Assembly: GCF_013184495.1 (NCBI RefSeq)
Contig: NZ_JAAOIY010000002.1
Location: 124,001-188,000 of the forward strand
DNA from: Sporosarcina jiandibaonis
Lineage (GTDB): Bacteria > Bacillota > Bacilli > Bacillales_A > Planococcaceae
Direction: 5' to 3'
DNA: 64,000 bases
Part shown: in pieces, positions 1-9,645 of the stretch
Layout: every line of letters begins with the position of its first letter
Position numbering within the stretch: the stretch's first letter is position 1
Notes under the pieces: model-generated
Told to the model about the DNA's origin: nothing
The model's database searches: none
Seen by the model: only the letters and a program-made list of their open reading frames with translations
Translations under genes and position numbers: made by a program

Positions 1-23
1 AAATTTACCGGAGGATATTCAAA

Positions 24-884
24 ATGAAACTTCCAAAAGAAGCTGAACAGAACACTTCCACAGGTTGTCGAAGTGAATACGATACGTTGCAGCGAGTGAT
101 CGTTTGCGAGCCGAAATATATGGAAATTCAAGAAGTGATTAATGAAGTTCAAGCACACTATAAAAATGAAAACATAAATAAAAACATTGCTAAAAAACAA
201 CATGAGGCATTCCTAGACAAATTGGAAGAGCATGATGTGGAAGTCATTAGATTACCAGCGTCAGAGCAATTTCCAGAACAAGTATTCACCCGCGATATTG
301 GCTTTACGTTAGGCGATGATATTTTCATCGCTGAAATGGGAAGGGATATTCGCGAAGGTGAAGAAAAAACGCTTGAAAGATGGTTGCAATCGACGAACAC
401 TTTATATAATAAGCTTCGGACGAATAAAATAGAAGGCGGCGACGTCATTATCGACCGTCACACTGTCTTTGTCGGCATTAGCAGCCGGACGAGCATGGAT
501 GCCGTCCACGAATTATCAAAAAAGCTCCCGGAACATGAAGTCATTCCAATTCGATTTAATGAAAGTTATTTGCACTTGGACTGTGTATTTAATATTCTTT
601 CGCCAAGAGTCGCGCTTATTTTTCCGAAAGCATTGGACGATGAAACGGTTCAGATGCTGGCGAGCAGGTACACGCTCATCGAAGTATCCGAAGAAGAACA
701 ATTTACCCTGGGGACGAATGTCCTTTCAATCGGAGACAAAAAAGTGTTCAGCTTGCCTCAAAATACTGATGTGAATAGAAAAATGAGAGACTTCGGATTC
801 AACGTCATCGAAGTCGACTTTTCGGAAATTATCAAGTCGGGCGGCTCTTTCAGATGTTGCTCGATGCCGGTTGAAAGAGAATAG
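24..884 (+). CDS. Arginine deiminase / dimethylarginine dimethylaminohydrolase family protein
   Basis: A 286-residue amidinotransferase-fold hydrolase of the ADI/DDAH family. Such enzymes hydrolyse a guanidino group to give citrulline or a related product. Visible family marks are the EGGD motif at residues 137-140, a catalytic-type His in YLHLDCVF at about 184, an Arg-Asp pair near 90, and the C-terminal nucleophile region GGSFRCCSMP with Cys 278/279. The double Cys is slightly unusual; most relatives show a single Cys preceded by His. A GGAGGA ribosome binding site lies about 7 nt before the ATG. A terminator follows at once, so the gene ends its own unit. The substrate cannot be fixed from sequence; B. 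subtilis has a similar protein (YkgA). Confidence 0.8.
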   Translation: MKLPKEAEQNTSTGCRSEYDTLQRVIVCEPKYMEIQEVINEVQAHYKNENINKNIAKKQHEAFLDKLEEHDVEVIRLPASEQFPEQVFTRDIGFTLGDDIFIAEMGRDIREGEEKTLERWLQSTNTLYNKLRTNKIEGGDVIIDRHTVFVGISSRTSMDAVHELSKKLPEHEVIPIRFNESYLHLDCVFNILSPRVALIFPKALDDETVQMLASRYTLIEVSEEEQFTLGTNVLSIGDKKVFSLPQNTDVNRKMRDFGFNVIEVDFSEIIKSGGSFRCCSMPVERE

Positions 885-894
885 ATTGGAAGTA

Positions 895-922
895 AAACCT
901 CACTGGAAAGTGGGGTTTTTTC
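895..922 (+). terminator. Rho-independent terminator after the ADI-family gene
   Basis: The stem CCTCACT / AGTGGGG (one G-T pair) with a GGAA loop is flanked by AAAA and a run of T residues, directly after the stop codon of the first gene. Confidence 0.8.
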
Positions 923-1034
923 TTGCCCGGAATAAAAAAAGACTTGCCATTTAATAACTTGATTGTTAACATGATTTCTGGTCATAGATTTTAGAAAATT
1001 CAATGTGAATGAAAACAACATAATAAAAATAACT

Positions 1035-1063
1035 TTGTCACATCATGAAATCTACGGTATACT
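1035..1063 (+). promoter_or_regulatory. Sigma-A promoter of the lactate/glycolate operon
   Basis: A TTGTCA -35 box at 1035-1040 and a TATACT -10 box at 1058-1063 are separated by exactly 17 bp, giving a start point near 1070. It lies about 140 bp before the permease start, and the long leader contains the two operator-like sites described next. Confidence 0.75.
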
Positions 1064-1073
1064 AAATTCACTG

Positions 1074-1087
1074 TGAAAACGATTACA
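1074..1087 (+). promoter_or_regulatory. Candidate CcpA cre site at the operon start point
   Basis: TGAAAACGATTACA differs from the cre consensus TGWAARCGYTWWCA at one position. It begins about 10 bp after the -10 box, so bound CcpA would block initiation or early elongation. Carbon catabolite repression of lactate use is known in Bacillus; its operation here is inferred from site and position. Confidence 0.65.
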
Positions 1088-1140
1088 TAGAACACGCACC
1101 AAAATTTATATCGCAGACAGATACTATATTTCCAACCAAG

Positions 1141-1151
1141 TCATCAGATGA
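1141..1151 (+). promoter_or_regulatory. Candidate LutR operator (TCATC-A-GATGA)
   Basis: The perfect inverted repeat TCATC-A-GATGA, extended one base each side to GTCATC/GATGAC, matches the operator I recall for B. subtilis LutR (TCATC-N1-GATGA). It lies about 70 bp downstream of the promoter and 54 bp before the lactate permease start. The gene for a LutR-type repressor is second in the operon, so autoregulated repression relieved by lactate is likely. Confidence 0.65.
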
Positions 1152-1204
1152 CCTTATGATAAGACTTTATAAAAGGAGACAACGTCAAAGGAGGAGGAAA
1201 TAAT

Positions 1205-2791
1205 TTGTTATTACTTGTAGCACTAACAGCAATTATTGCGCCATTATTTTTTCTAGTAATCTTAAGAATGTCAGCGTTAAAGGGAATGTTTTTTAGTTCA
1301 ATTATTGTAATTATTTTAGGACTGACAGTTTGGGGAATGAAAGGCGAAATTGTTTTAGCGTCAATCTTGCAGGGAGGACATAAGGCGTTAACGATTCTAT
1401 TAATATTATTCGGGGCGGTAGTATTACTAAACACGCTAACAAATATAGGCGCGGTGGCACGGATTAACCAAGGGTTCCAAAGCATTTCAGGCGATATGCG
1501 CGTGCAAGTCGTGATTGTCGGATTTTTATTTGGCGCATTGATAGAAGGGGCTGCGGGATTCGGAACGCCGGCCGCAGTAGTTGGTCCATTGATGTTTGCG
1601 TTAGGGTTTAATCCGATGGCGGCAGCCGTTTTAGCTTTGATCGCGGATAGTTCGGCTGTCCCGTTCGGAGCAGTTGGTACGCCGGTCGTTGTAGGGTTGA
1701 GTAATCTCCCTGGAGCTGACTTGGTTCTCTATCATGAAGTGGCTCAGAAAATAACGATGCTGGACTTTTTCGCGGGAACTTTTATCCCATTCACGCTCAT
1801 TGTCATTTTAACGGTGTTTTTCGGTAAAAAGAAAGGTTTGACAGATGCTTTCGCGTTACTTCCATGGGCGTTACTTGTCGGAATTGGATATACGTCTTCC
1901 GCGTTTCTATATGCAACGCTTTTCGGACCTGAGTTTGTCTCGATTCTAGCATCGCTAACTGGTTTAGTTCTTGCGGCAGGAACCGCAAAAGCAGGGTTTC
2001 TCATGCCGAAAATAGAGTGGAAAGATGCTCTTCGCGACGGTTTTGAATTAAGGACAGAAAAATCGAAGATGGGGTTGCTGACAGCATGGTCTCCGTACCT
2101 CGTTGTCGTCGGGTTATTGCTGCTCACGCGCATTGTTCCGGCAGTTAAGGATTTTGCTCTTTCTGCGGTAGATTTCACATGGAGCAATGTTCTTGGAGTT
2201 GAAGGCGTGACATCGGGATGGGAAGTTTTATATTCTCCGGGGACGATTCTCATTTTAGCTGCAATTTTAGCGGTATTCATACAAAGAAAATCATTTAGCA
2301 ACTTTACAAAGGCGAGCAAAGAATCATTGATTTCCATTAAGAGCGCAAGTTTTGCGTTGCTATTCACGCTCGCTTTAGTGCAAGTTTTTACGAATTCGGG
2401 GATGAACGTGAAAGATCTAATCAGCATGCCTCAATATATTGCGGAAGCGCTAGCGGGTGCTTTCGGTCCTGTATGGGTGTTTGTAGCGCCATTCCTTGGT
2501 GCATTGGGGGCGTTCATTACAGGAAGTGCAACCGTGTCCACGCTGACTTTTTCACCGGTCCAGTTTAGTATCGCTCAGCAAACCGGGCTTAGCACGGAAG
2601 TTATATTGGCGGGTCAAATTATCGGGGCTGCGGCGGGTAATATGATCTGTGTCCATAACGTTGTTGCCGCTTCGGCTGTTGTTGGATTGTCAGGAAAAGA
2701 AGGCGATATTATCCGGAAAACGATAATCCCTTCTTTACTTTATTGTTTATTGGCGGGAGTTGGCGGGTTTGTCATTCTTTCGCTGCTGTAA
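1205..2791 (+). CDS. lctP: L-lactate permease (LctP/LutP family)
   Basis: A 528-residue polytopic membrane protein of the lactate permease family, importing lactate and possibly glycolate with protons. Almost the whole length is hydrophobic helices. The conserved [16 protein letters not shown] stretch at about 118-133 and the [12 protein letters not shown] and [14 protein letters not shown] segments near the C-terminus are typical. The start is TTG at 1205, set by the AAAGGAGGAGG site 7 nt upstream. It is the first gene of the operon that feeds LutABC and GlcDF, behind a promoter carrying cre-like and LutR-like sites. Length is normal for the family. Confidence 0.93.
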   Translation: MLLLVALTAIIAPLFFLVILRMSALKGMFFSSIIVIILGLTVWGMKGEIVLASILQGGHKALTILLILFGAVVLLNTLTNIGAVARINQGFQSISGDMRVQVVIVGFLFGALIEGAAGFGTPAAVVGPLMFALGFNPMAAAVLALIADSSAVPFGAVGTPVVVGLSNLPGADLVLYHEVAQKITMLDFFAGTFIPFTLIVILTVFFGKKKGLTDAFALLPWALLVGIGYTSSAFLYATLFGPEFVSILASLTGLVLAAGTAKAGFLMPKIEWKDALRDGFELRTEKSKMGLLTAWSPYLVVVGLLLLTRIVPAVKDFALSAVDFTWSNVLGVEGVTSGWEVLYSPGTILILAAILAVFIQRKSFSNFTKASKESLISIKSASFALLFTLALVQVFTNSGMNVKDLISMPQYIAEALAGAFGPVWVFVAPFLGALGAFITGSATVSTLTFSPVQFSIAQQTGLSTEVILAGQIIGAAAGNMICVHNVVAASAVVGLSGKEGDIIRKTIIPSLLYCLLAGVGGFVILSLL

Positions 2792-2876
2792 TGAAGACAA
2801 CCAACTCTTCCAATACGCCCTTCTATCCAGTAAAGTTTGAAGTAGGAATAAAGCTTGATTGGGAGAGAAAAAAATA

Positions 2877-3593
2877 ATGGGAAATAGACGTATTCAAATA
2901 AAGAAGATTTATGAAGAAGTTGCGGATGCACTGATTGACATGATAAAAAACGGTGAGTTAAAACCTGGCGATAAAATAGATTCAGTAGAGCAATTGGCAA
3001 AAAGTTTTGATGTGAGCCGTTCTGCGGTAAGAGAAGCGCTGAGCGGTTTGCGCGCGATGGGATTAGTCGTCATGCGGCAAGGCGAAGGGACTTATATCAC
3101 GCAATTCGATGCTTCGAACTTTGCCTTGCCCGTTAATGCAGGGTTGCTAATGAAGATGGAAGACATCAAAGAATTGTATGAAGTACGTAAAATTCTTGAA
3201 GTGGGAGCGGCAAGATCGGCTGCACTCCATCATAAAGAAGAAGACTTAATCCCGCTTAAAGACGCGATTGAAGAGATGAAGCATGCTCAAAAAAATGGTG
3301 AAATTGGCGAGGACGCCGATATGCACTTTCACATGGCGATTGCGAACGCAACGCATAATGACATTCTCATTCATTTGATGCGGTCGGTTTCTGAAGTGAT
3401 GGTCAGTGTGTTGAGAGAGACGCGGGAAGTGTTGATTTATTCGGAGAAAAAAACGGTTTCATTGATTCATGAACACCAAAAAATCTATGACGCCATCAAA
3501 GCGAGAGAGCCGGAAAAGGCTTACCAATCAATGTTGGAGCATTTAACGAATGTCGAAAGGTCATTGGAAAAGTATATGAAATTTAGAGAATAG
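2877..3593 (+). CDS. lutR: GntR-family (FadR-type) transcriptional regulator, LutR-like
   Basis: A 238-residue FadR-subfamily GntR regulator. The N-terminal winged helix contains SVEQLAKSFDVSRSAVREALSGLRAMGLV, given here only in outline, at about residues 35-65. The C-terminal helical FCD ligand domain carries the metal-binding-type His residues (DADMHFHMAIANATHN). Its place between the lactate permease and lutABC, with an exact LutR-type operator upstream of the permease, supports a lactate-responsive repressor. The ATG at 2877 is preferred over a TTG at 2859 because GGGAGAG lies about 9 nt before it. A glycolate-responsive regulator is the main alternative. Confidence 0.85.
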   Translation: MGNRRIQIKKIYEEVADALIDMIKNGELKPGDKIDSVEQLAKSFDVSRSAVREALSGLRAMGLVVMRQGEGTYITQFDASNFALPVNAGLLMKMEDIKELYEVRKILEVGAARSAALHHKEEDLIPLKDAIEEMKHAQKNGEIGEDADMHFHMAIANATHNDILIHLMRSVSEVMVSVLRETREVLIYSEKKTVSLIHEHQKIYDAIKAREPEKAYQSMLEHLTNVERSLEKYMKFRE

Positions 3594-3607
3594 TAGAGGT
3601 GATCGAG

Positions 3608-4327
3608 ATGAAAGTCTCTTTGTTTATAACATGCATGGCGGATATTATGACATCGAATGTCGGGAAAGACACTGTGGAAATTTTGGAAAGGTTCGGGTGC
3701 GAGGTCGATTTTCCTGATACGCAAACTTGTTGCGGTCAACCGGCTTACAACAGCGGGTATTTGGAAAACACGAAAGCGACGATGAAGCATATGATGAAGG
3801 TTTTCCGCGAATCGGAATATGTTGTCGGTCCGTCTGGTTCTTGCGTAGCGATGTTGCGAGGTTACGAGGCAATTTTTCGCGGGGATCCCGAATGGGAAGA
3901 AGAAGCAAAAAAACTGGCCGCAAAAACGTTCGAGCTTTCGCAGTTTCTAGTCGATGTTTTGGGAATTGTCGATGTCGGTTCCACATTCAAAGGAAAAGTG
4001 ACGTATCACCCATCTTGTCATATGACCCGAATTTTAGGGGTGAAGGCAGCGCCTGTGCAACTGTTGCAAAATGTGGAAGGCGTAGATTTCGTAGAACTGC
4101 CGCATGGCGAGGATTGCTGCGGATTCGGCGGGACGTTTGCTGTTAAAAACTCCGTCATTTCAGGGCAAATGGTTCAGGAAAAAGCGGATCATGTCGTTGA
4201 AACAGAAGCGGAGTATTTGGTCGGCGGAGACATGGCTTGTTTGTTAAATATCGGTGGGCGGCTGTCTAGAGAAGGAAGCTACGTGAAAGTCGTTCATCTT
4301 GCTGAAATATTAAATACCGTTAAGTGA
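3608..4327 (+). CDS. lutA: Lactate utilisation protein A (Fe-S oxidoreductase subunit)
   Basis: A 239-residue protein with two CCG domains: cysteine-rich motifs TCCGQPAYNSG at about 42-52 and DCCGFGGTFAV at about 172-182, plus a CHMTR motif near 139. LutA, LutB and LutC together oxidise L-lactate to pyruvate. The N-terminus MKVSLFITC matches the B. subtilis family, so the ATG at 3608 is chosen over the in-frame GTG at 3599; GAGGTGAT precedes it. It follows lutR by 14 nt and precedes lutB by 13 nt. Confidence 0.95.
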   Translation: MKVSLFITCMADIMTSNVGKDTVEILERFGCEVDFPDTQTCCGQPAYNSGYLENTKATMKHMMKVFRESEYVVGPSGSCVAMLRGYEAIFRGDPEWEEEAKKLAAKTFELSQFLVDVLGIVDVGSTFKGKVTYHPSCHMTRILGVKAAPVQLLQNVEGVDFVELPHGEDCCGFGGTFAVKNSVISGQMVQEKADHVVETEAEYLVGGDMACLLNIGGRLSREGSYVKVVHLAEILNTVK

Positions 4328-4340
4328 AGGAGTGATTTAG

Positions 4341-5765
4341 ATGGGTATTCGTATCGGCGATCCTTCATTTGAAACTCGAGTTCAAGAAGGAATCGAAAAT
4401 GACTTTATGTTGAATTCAGTTGCTTCTGCTCAAGGTCGTTTCAGAGGTCGAAGAGGCGTGGCGACAGAAGAATTAGGAAACTGGGAAGATTGGCGGTCCT
4501 TAGGCGAAGAAATACGGTCGCATACGTTGGAAAACATTGATTATTACTTGCAACAATTGAGTGACAATGTTTCAAAACGCGGCGGGCATGTATTTTTTGC
4601 TGCAACTGCGGATGAAGCCAATGAATATATTAAAGAAGTCGTAAAAAGGAAAAACGGCAAAAAAGTCGTGAAGTCCAAATCGATGGTGACCGAAGAAATC
4701 GGCTTAAACAAAGCGTTAGAAGAAGCCGGATCGGAAGTCATTGAAACGGACTTGGGCGAATGGATTTTACAATTAGACGGCGATGTACCGTCCCATATTG
4801 TGACGCCGGCGCTACATTTGAATAGAGACCAAATAAAAGAAACCTTCGCCAATAAAAGAGGCTATGACAAATCGAACACGCCTGAAGAACTTGGTTTATT
4901 TGCACGTGAAGAATTAAGGAAAGACTTTTTGACGGCAGATATCGGGATTACGGGATGCAACTTTGCAGTAGCCGAATCAGGTGCGGTGACTTTCGTGACG
5001 AATGAAGGAAACGCGCGTCTTGCAACGACATTGCCTGATACGCAAATTTCGGTCATGGGTCTGGAACGGATCGTGCCTACATGGGAAGAACTAGATGTTT
5101 TAGTTAGTTTGCTGACAAGATCCGCTGTCGGTCAAAAGTTAACAAGTTATATAACTGGAATCACTGGAACGCGTTTGGCAGGGGAAATCGACGGACCAGA
5201 GGAGTTCCATTTAGTCATCGTCGATAATGGCAGGTCTGAAATTTTAGGGACTGAATTCCAATCAGCGCTACACTGCATCCGTTGTGCGGCATGCATTAAC
5301 GTTTGCCCGGTATACCGTCATATTGGCGGCCATGCGTACGGTTCGATATATCCGGGTCCGATTGGCGCGGTTTTGACGCCTTTACTGGACGGCTACGAAA
5401 ATCATAAAGAGCTTCCGCATGCTTCAACGTTGTGCGCTGCTTGTACAGATGTCTGCCCTGTGAAAATTCCGCTCCATGAGCAATTAATTCGTCATCGTGA
5501 AATCATGGTGGAAAAAAATATGGCGCCGACAGCTGAAAAAATTGCGATGAATGGATTTGTGAAGTGGTCAACCCATCCAGCTGCTTATAAATTAAGTTCC
5601 AAGCTGGCGCGCACGGCATTAAAACCGTGGACGAAAGACGAAAACATTACAAATGGTCCGGGTCCGTTAAAAAATTGGACAGCACAGCGCGATTTTCCTG
5701 CTCCTAGTCAACAAACGTTTCGTTCGTGGTTCAAGGAACGTCAAAAAGGAGAGAAGTCGAAATGA
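4341..5765 (+). CDS. lutB: Lactate utilisation protein B (iron-sulfur subunit)
   Basis: A 474-residue LutB. The N-terminal LUD (DUF162) region spans about 60-300. A ferredoxin-like part follows with two 4Fe-4S motifs, [14 protein letters not shown] at about 313 and CAACTDVCP at about 368. It is the electron-transferring core of the LutABC lactate oxidase. A GAAGGAG site precedes the ATG. Its 3' end overlaps the lutC start by 4 nt (ATGA), so the two are translationally coupled. Confidence 0.95.
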   Translation: MGIRIGDPSFETRVQEGIENDFMLNSVASAQGRFRGRRGVATEELGNWEDWRSLGEEIRSHTLENIDYYLQQLSDNVSKRGGHVFFAATADEANEYIKEVVKRKNGKKVVKSKSMVTEEIGLNKALEEAGSEVIETDLGEWILQLDGDVPSHIVTPALHLNRDQIKETFANKRGYDKSNTPEELGLFAREELRKDFLTADIGITGCNFAVAESGAVTFVTNEGNARLATTLPDTQISVMGLERIVPTWEELDVLVSLLTRSAVGQKLTSYITGITGTRLAGEIDGPEEFHLVIVDNGRSEILGTEFQSALHCIRCAACINVCPVYRHIGGHAYGSIYPGPIGAVLTPLLDGYENHKELPHASTLCAACTDVCPVKIPLHEQLIRHREIMVEKNMAPTAEKIAMNGFVKWSTHPAAYKLSSKLARTALKPWTKDENITNGPGPLKNWTAQRDFPAPSQQTFRSWFKERQKGEKSK

Positions 5766-6472
5766 CCATTCAAAACCGTGAAAGTTTTTTAGATAACTTG
5801 GCTAATACACTCGGAAGACCCCGTAGAAAAACGGGAGTAGAGCGTCCAAAATGGAGTCTCAGTCCGCAGTGGGAGGTCTATGACGGATTGTCGCAAGACG
5901 AATTAGTCGATGTTTTGGAGCAGCAATGCAAAGTCATTCATACGAACTTCAAACGGACGAACTTCGATGGATTATCGGAAATGCTCAAATCGGCGATAAA
6001 AGGGCATGACGGAAATAAAGTGCTCGCGGCGAATGACCGCCGGAATAAAGAATACGGATTGGAAGTTATTTTTGACGACCTTAAACAGGAAGGCGTCGAT
6101 GTTCGTCTTTGGGATTCGGCTATCGGCACGGAAAACCAAGTTTTCGCTGAACAAGCGGACATCGGTATTACGTTTAGCGAAATCACGCTTGCGGAATCCG
6201 GCACGATCACCTTGTTCAACGACAAAGATAACGGCCGTTCGATCAGTTTGCTCCCGAGAGTTCACGTAGTTATCATCCCGAAAAGCACGCTCGTTCCGCG
6301 GATGACGCAAGCAGTGAAACAAATTCATGAAGCAAATAAAAGAGGGCGTGAAGTTTCGTCATGTGTTAGTTTTATATCAGGACCAAGCAACAGTGCGGAT
6401 ATTGAAATGAACCTCATTGTCGGTGTACACGGGCCGATAGAAGCTACTTATATTGTGGTTGACGATAAATAG
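5762..6472 (+). CDS. lutC: Lactate utilisation protein C
   Basis: A 236-residue LUD-domain (DUF162) protein, third subunit of the LutABC lactate oxidation complex. The start ATG at 5762 is set by AAAAGGAGAG about 7 nt upstream and gives the usual N-terminus [19 protein letters not shown]. The family stretch [18 protein letters not shown] and the late [20 protein letters not shown] glycine-rich part are present. Twenty-two nt separate it from the glcD start. Confidence 0.95.
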   Translation: MTIQNRESFLDNLANTLGRPRRKTGVERPKWSLSPQWEVYDGLSQDELVDVLEQQCKVIHTNFKRTNFDGLSEMLKSAIKGHDGNKVLAANDRRNKEYGLEVIFDDLKQEGVDVRLWDSAIGTENQVFAEQADIGITFSEITLAESGTITLFNDKDNGRSISLLPRVHVVIIPKSTLVPRMTQAVKQIHEANKRGREVSSCVSFISGPSNSADIEMNLIVGVHGPIEATYIVVDDK

Positions 6473-6494
6473 ATTTGAAAGTAGGAGAATGCGA

Positions 6495-7901
6495 ATGATC
6501 TCTGAAGCTATAAAATCACAGTTTGAACAATTTGTCGGAAAAGATAATGTCGAGGACAATCAGGCGTCGTTACTTGCTTACTCGTACGACGCGACGCCGG
6601 GTTTTCAGGCGATGCCTCATTGCATCGTTTCACCTAGAAATGCGCATGAAGTCGCCGCGGTCGTCAAACTATGCAACGAACATAAAATACCGATCGTTCC
6701 AAGAGGATCCGGCACGAATTTAAGCGCAGGCACGACTCCATTGCAAGGCGGCGTTGTTCTTCTATTTAAACATATGGATGGAATTATAGAAATAGATGAA
6801 GAGAATTTAACGATGACTGTCCAGCCGGGCGTTATCACTTCCCATATCATCGCAGCGGCTGAAGAAAAAGGATTGTTTTATCCGCCAGATCCAGGATCAA
6901 TGCATATTTCAACAATAGGCGGAAATATTAGCGAGAATGCAGGCGGGTTGCGCGGGTTGAAATACGGCGTGACGAGAGATTATGTCATGGGGCTCGAAAT
7001 CGTATTACCGAATGGTGAAATCATTCATACAGGCGGCAAGTTGGCGAAAGACGTGGCTGGTTATGATTTGACGAGATTATTTGTCGGGGCGGAGGGGACG
7101 CTCGGTGTCGTGACGGCTGCGACGTTGAAATTAATTCCCAAGCCGGAAACGAAGAAAACGATGCTTGCGCTATTTGATGACTTAGAAACGTCAGCAGAAG
7201 CCGTTTCGGCAATCATCGCTAACCGTATTATTCCGGCAACTCTCGAGTTTTTAGACCAGCAAACTGTAAGGGTCGTTGAAGATTTTGCGCAAATCGGGCT
7301 CCCTAAAGATGTCGGAGCGGTGTTGCTGATCGAGCAAGATGGACCGCCGGAAGTAGTCGAGCGGGACTTGGCGAAAATCGAAGAAATCTGCAGATTGACC
7401 AATGCCGTCGATGTGCAAGTGGCGAAAACGGAAGCGGAAGCCGATGCATTAACAAGCGCGAGACGAACGGCTTTATCCGCGCTTTCAAGAGTGAAGCCGA
7501 CGACAATCCTAGAAGACGCGACAGTGCCTCGCTCCAAAATCGCGGAAATGGTGCGTGAAATCGAAGTAATCGCCAAAAAGTATCAGCTCACCATTTGCAC
7601 ATTCGGGCATGCGGGGGATGGAAATCTTCACCCGACCTGCTTGACGGATGCGCGTAATGAAGAAGAAATGGCTCTCGTGGAAAAAGCATTTGAAGAAATC
7701 TTTCATAAAGCGATCGAACTCGGCGGAACGATTACCGGGGAACATGGTGTCGGCGCGATGAAATTACCTTATTTGCATTTGAAAATAGGGGAGGCCGGGG
7801 TTGAAGTGCTGCAAGGCATCAAAAAGGCGATCGACCCGAACCATATCATGAACCCGGGCAAAATCTTCTCGGAGTCCGAACGCAATCGGGTGGTGATTTG
7901 A
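6495..7901 (+). CDS. glcD: Glycolate oxidase subunit GlcD (FAD-linked oxidase)
   Basis: A 468-residue FAD-binding oxidase of the GlcD/LDH-D family that oxidises glycolate (or D-lactate) to glyoxylate (or pyruvate). The PCMH FAD domain contains VPRGSGTNLSAGT at about 67-79 and GGNISENAGGLRG at about 140-152. The C-terminal domain ends with TGEHGVGAMK and NPGKIF, both typical. The ATG at 6495 lies 7 nt after GTAGGAG; upstream in-frame starts would overlap lutC. It pairs with the downstream glcF. No glcE-like third subunit is present, as is usual for Bacillus-type two-gene loci. Confidence 0.92.
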   Translation: MISEAIKSQFEQFVGKDNVEDNQASLLAYSYDATPGFQAMPHCIVSPRNAHEVAAVVKLCNEHKIPIVPRGSGTNLSAGTTPLQGGVVLLFKHMDGIIEIDEENLTMTVQPGVITSHIIAAAEEKGLFYPPDPGSMHISTIGGNISENAGGLRGLKYGVTRDYVMGLEIVLPNGEIIHTGGKLAKDVAGYDLTRLFVGAEGTLGVVTAATLKLIPKPETKKTMLALFDDLETSAEAVSAIIANRIIPATLEFLDQQTVRVVEDFAQIGLPKDVGAVLLIEQDGPPEVVERDLAKIEEICRLTNAVDVQVAKTEAEADALTSARRTALSALSRVKPTTILEDATVPRSKIAEMVREIEVIAKKYQLTICTFGHAGDGNLHPTCLTDARNEEEMALVEKAFEEIFHKAIELGGTITGEHGVGAMKLPYLHLKIGEAGVEVLQGIKKAIDPNHIMNPGKIFSESERNRVVI

Positions 7902-7902
7902 G

Positions 7903-9243
7903 ATGATGAGCACGGAGGAAAAAGCGCGGATTCAAGTGAGCTTTAAAGAGAAAATGGATTACAACGAACTGATGAATTGCACGCGCTGCGGCTTTTGCTT
8001 GCCGAGTTGTCCGACCTATATCGAATCCGGCAAGAAAGAGATCAATTCCCCGCGCGGAAGAATTGCATTGATGAAAGGCGTCGTGGATGGACTTATCGAA
8101 CCTGATGAAGACGTCAAACGCTCCATCGATTTATGCTTGGGATGCAGAGCATGCGAACCTGTTTGTCCATCAGGTGTGAAATTTGGTCATTTACTCGAAC
8201 AAGCACGGGATGCAATCTATCAAACTAACAATCAATCACTACCTGAAAAAGCGATGCGAAGTATTTTCTTTAATAATCTATTTCCGTATCACAACCGAAT
8301 GATCGGTGCAGTCGGTTTGCTCGGATTTTACCAGCGATCGGGCCTTCAAAAAATCACGAGATCAGTCGGTATCATGAACCTATTCCCTGAAACGATGCGC
8401 ACGATGGAAAAAGTGTTGCCCGAAGTTCCTAAGAAAAAGGAAATGAAACAAAGACAACGTCATTTTGCACCGCTTCGGGAACGGAAGAAAAACGTCGCCT
8501 TTTTCTCAGGTTGTTTAATGGATACGGTTTTCATGTCCACGAATGATTCCACGACGAAACTATTGCAATATGCAGGATGCGAAATCGTCGTTCCGAAAAC
8601 CCAAGGCTGTTGCGGGGCATTGCACGGGCATAGCGGAGAGCAAAACCGGGCGAGAGAAATGGCCAAACGCAATATCGAAGCGTTCGAGGCGGCCGAAGTC
8701 GACTACATCATTACGAATGCCGGCGGATGCGGTGCATTTCTAGTGGACTACGGGCATCTGTTAAAAGATGATCCCGAGTGGAGCGAGCGCGCGCAAGCCT
8801 TTTCGAATAAAATCAAAGACATCACTAGCATATTAGTCGAACTCGAATTTGATAAGCTGCCGCTTCGACTCGATGACCAAATCGTTACGTATCAAGATTC
8901 TTGTCATTTGAAAAACGGCCAGAAAACATTTATAGAACCTCGTAAATTACTGCAATCGATTGAAGGCGTCACGTTTGTTGAAATGCATGACGCGGGCCGT
9001 TGCTGCGGATCTGCCGGTATTTATAACATCGTAGAGTCTGAAATGTCGATGCAGATTCTAGATTATAAAATGGAGCAAACGAAAAAGACCGATGCGAAAA
9101 CCATTGTGACGACGAACCCCGGCTGTTTATTGCAAATGAAGCTCGGCATTGAACGCGAAGGGCTGGCGGATCAAATGGACGCGGTGCATATTGTTGATTT
9201 GCTGGTAGAAGCCTATGAAAATGCTGAAAAGTCGGAACGATGA
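7903..9243 (+). CDS. glcF: Glycolate oxidase iron-sulfur subunit GlcF
   Basis: A 446-residue Fe-S protein with two 4Fe-4S motifs, CTRCGFCLPSCP at about 27 and CLGCRACEPVCP at about 76, and two CCG domains (GCCGALHG, RCCGSAGIY). It passes electrons from GlcD to the respiratory chain. It starts 1 nt after the glcD stop. Its last roughly 35 codons (from 9136) are repeated in decayed form at 17255, on the far side of the gas vesicle genes. This indicates that the downstream neighbour was once the aminotransferase gene now found at 17411. Confidence 0.93.
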   Translation: MMSTEEKARIQVSFKEKMDYNELMNCTRCGFCLPSCPTYIESGKKEINSPRGRIALMKGVVDGLIEPDEDVKRSIDLCLGCRACEPVCPSGVKFGHLLEQARDAIYQTNNQSLPEKAMRSIFFNNLFPYHNRMIGAVGLLGFYQRSGLQKITRSVGIMNLFPETMRTMEKVLPEVPKKKEMKQRQRHFAPLRERKKNVAFFSGCLMDTVFMSTNDSTTKLLQYAGCEIVVPKTQGCCGALHGHSGEQNRAREMAKRNIEAFEAAEVDYIITNAGGCGAFLVDYGHLLKDDPEWSERAQAFSNKIKDITSILVELEFDKLPLRLDDQIVTYQDSCHLKNGQKTFIEPRKLLQSIEGVTFVEMHDAGRCCGSAGIYNIVESEMSMQILDYKMEQTKKTDAKTIVTTNPGCLLQMKLGIEREGLADQMDAVHIVDLLVEAYENAEKSER

Positions 9244-9259
9244 TATATAATTGGTAGAA
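9136..9259 (+). repeat. Left copy of the glcF 3'-end direct repeat
   Basis: By eye about 88% identical, with one 2-nt indel, to 17255-17380. It comprises the 3' end of glcF and some 16 nt beyond its stop. It marks the left junction of the gas vesicle island. Confidence 0.85.
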
Positions 9260-9395
9260 AAGTGAACACTACACTCGGTGATCTACGGGTTGCATTTTAT
9301 AATCGCAATTAGATGCATGATTAGCGCATTATTGGAGATTATAAAGTTAAAGGGATGACTAGATGGTTTTGGAAATTTAGCTAGGAGGTTCAATA

Positions 9396-9581
9396 ATGAC
9401 GAATAAAAACACGAACACGAACACGAATGCGAGTGCTAGCGAAAACAAGAAAGATCCAACTACCGATACAGCCTACGGAGATCCGGTAAAAGCCTCTTCA
9501 CCGCCTATCAATAATGAGTTCAAAAAAGCAGATTCTCCAATTGCTGAAAGTACTCAGAATGGTACTAGTCGAAAAGATTAA
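9396..9581 (+). CDS. Small hydrophilic protein, function unknown
   Basis: A 61-residue, low-complexity, strongly hydrophilic product, rich in Asn, Thr, Ser and Lys, with an N-terminal Asn-Thr repeat built on an ACGAAC hexamer. A very good AGGAGG lies 8 nt before the ATG and a terminator follows, so it is probably expressed. I do not recognise a family. It sits in the gap left between glcF and a vestige of the aminotransferase gene, on the outer edge of the gas vesicle island. It could be an island cargo gene or a small stress or spore-type protein; neither is shown. Confidence 0.55.
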   Translation: MTNKNTNTNTNASASENKKDPTTDTAYGDPVKASSPPINNEFKKADSPIAESTQNGTSRKD

Positions 9582-9596
9582 AATAGGACTAAGTTG

Positions 9597-9627
9597 AAAG
9601 TCACATCAATATGGTGTGACTTTTTGG
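9597..9627 (+). terminator. Terminator after the 61-residue gene
   Basis: The stem AAAGTCACATC / GGTGTGACTTT (with one G-T pair) and AATAT loop is followed by a T run. Confidence 0.8.
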
Positions 9628-9645
9628 TTTTTGTTTGTAATATTG

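Noticed and set aside
1744-2427. Long minus-strand reading frame of 227 codons
   Set aside because: Antisense shadow of the lactate permease gene, with no supporting features.
7061-7576. Minus-strand reading frame of 171 codons
   Set aside because: Antisense to glcD; low-complexity Ser/Ala/Thr composition typical of a shadow frame.
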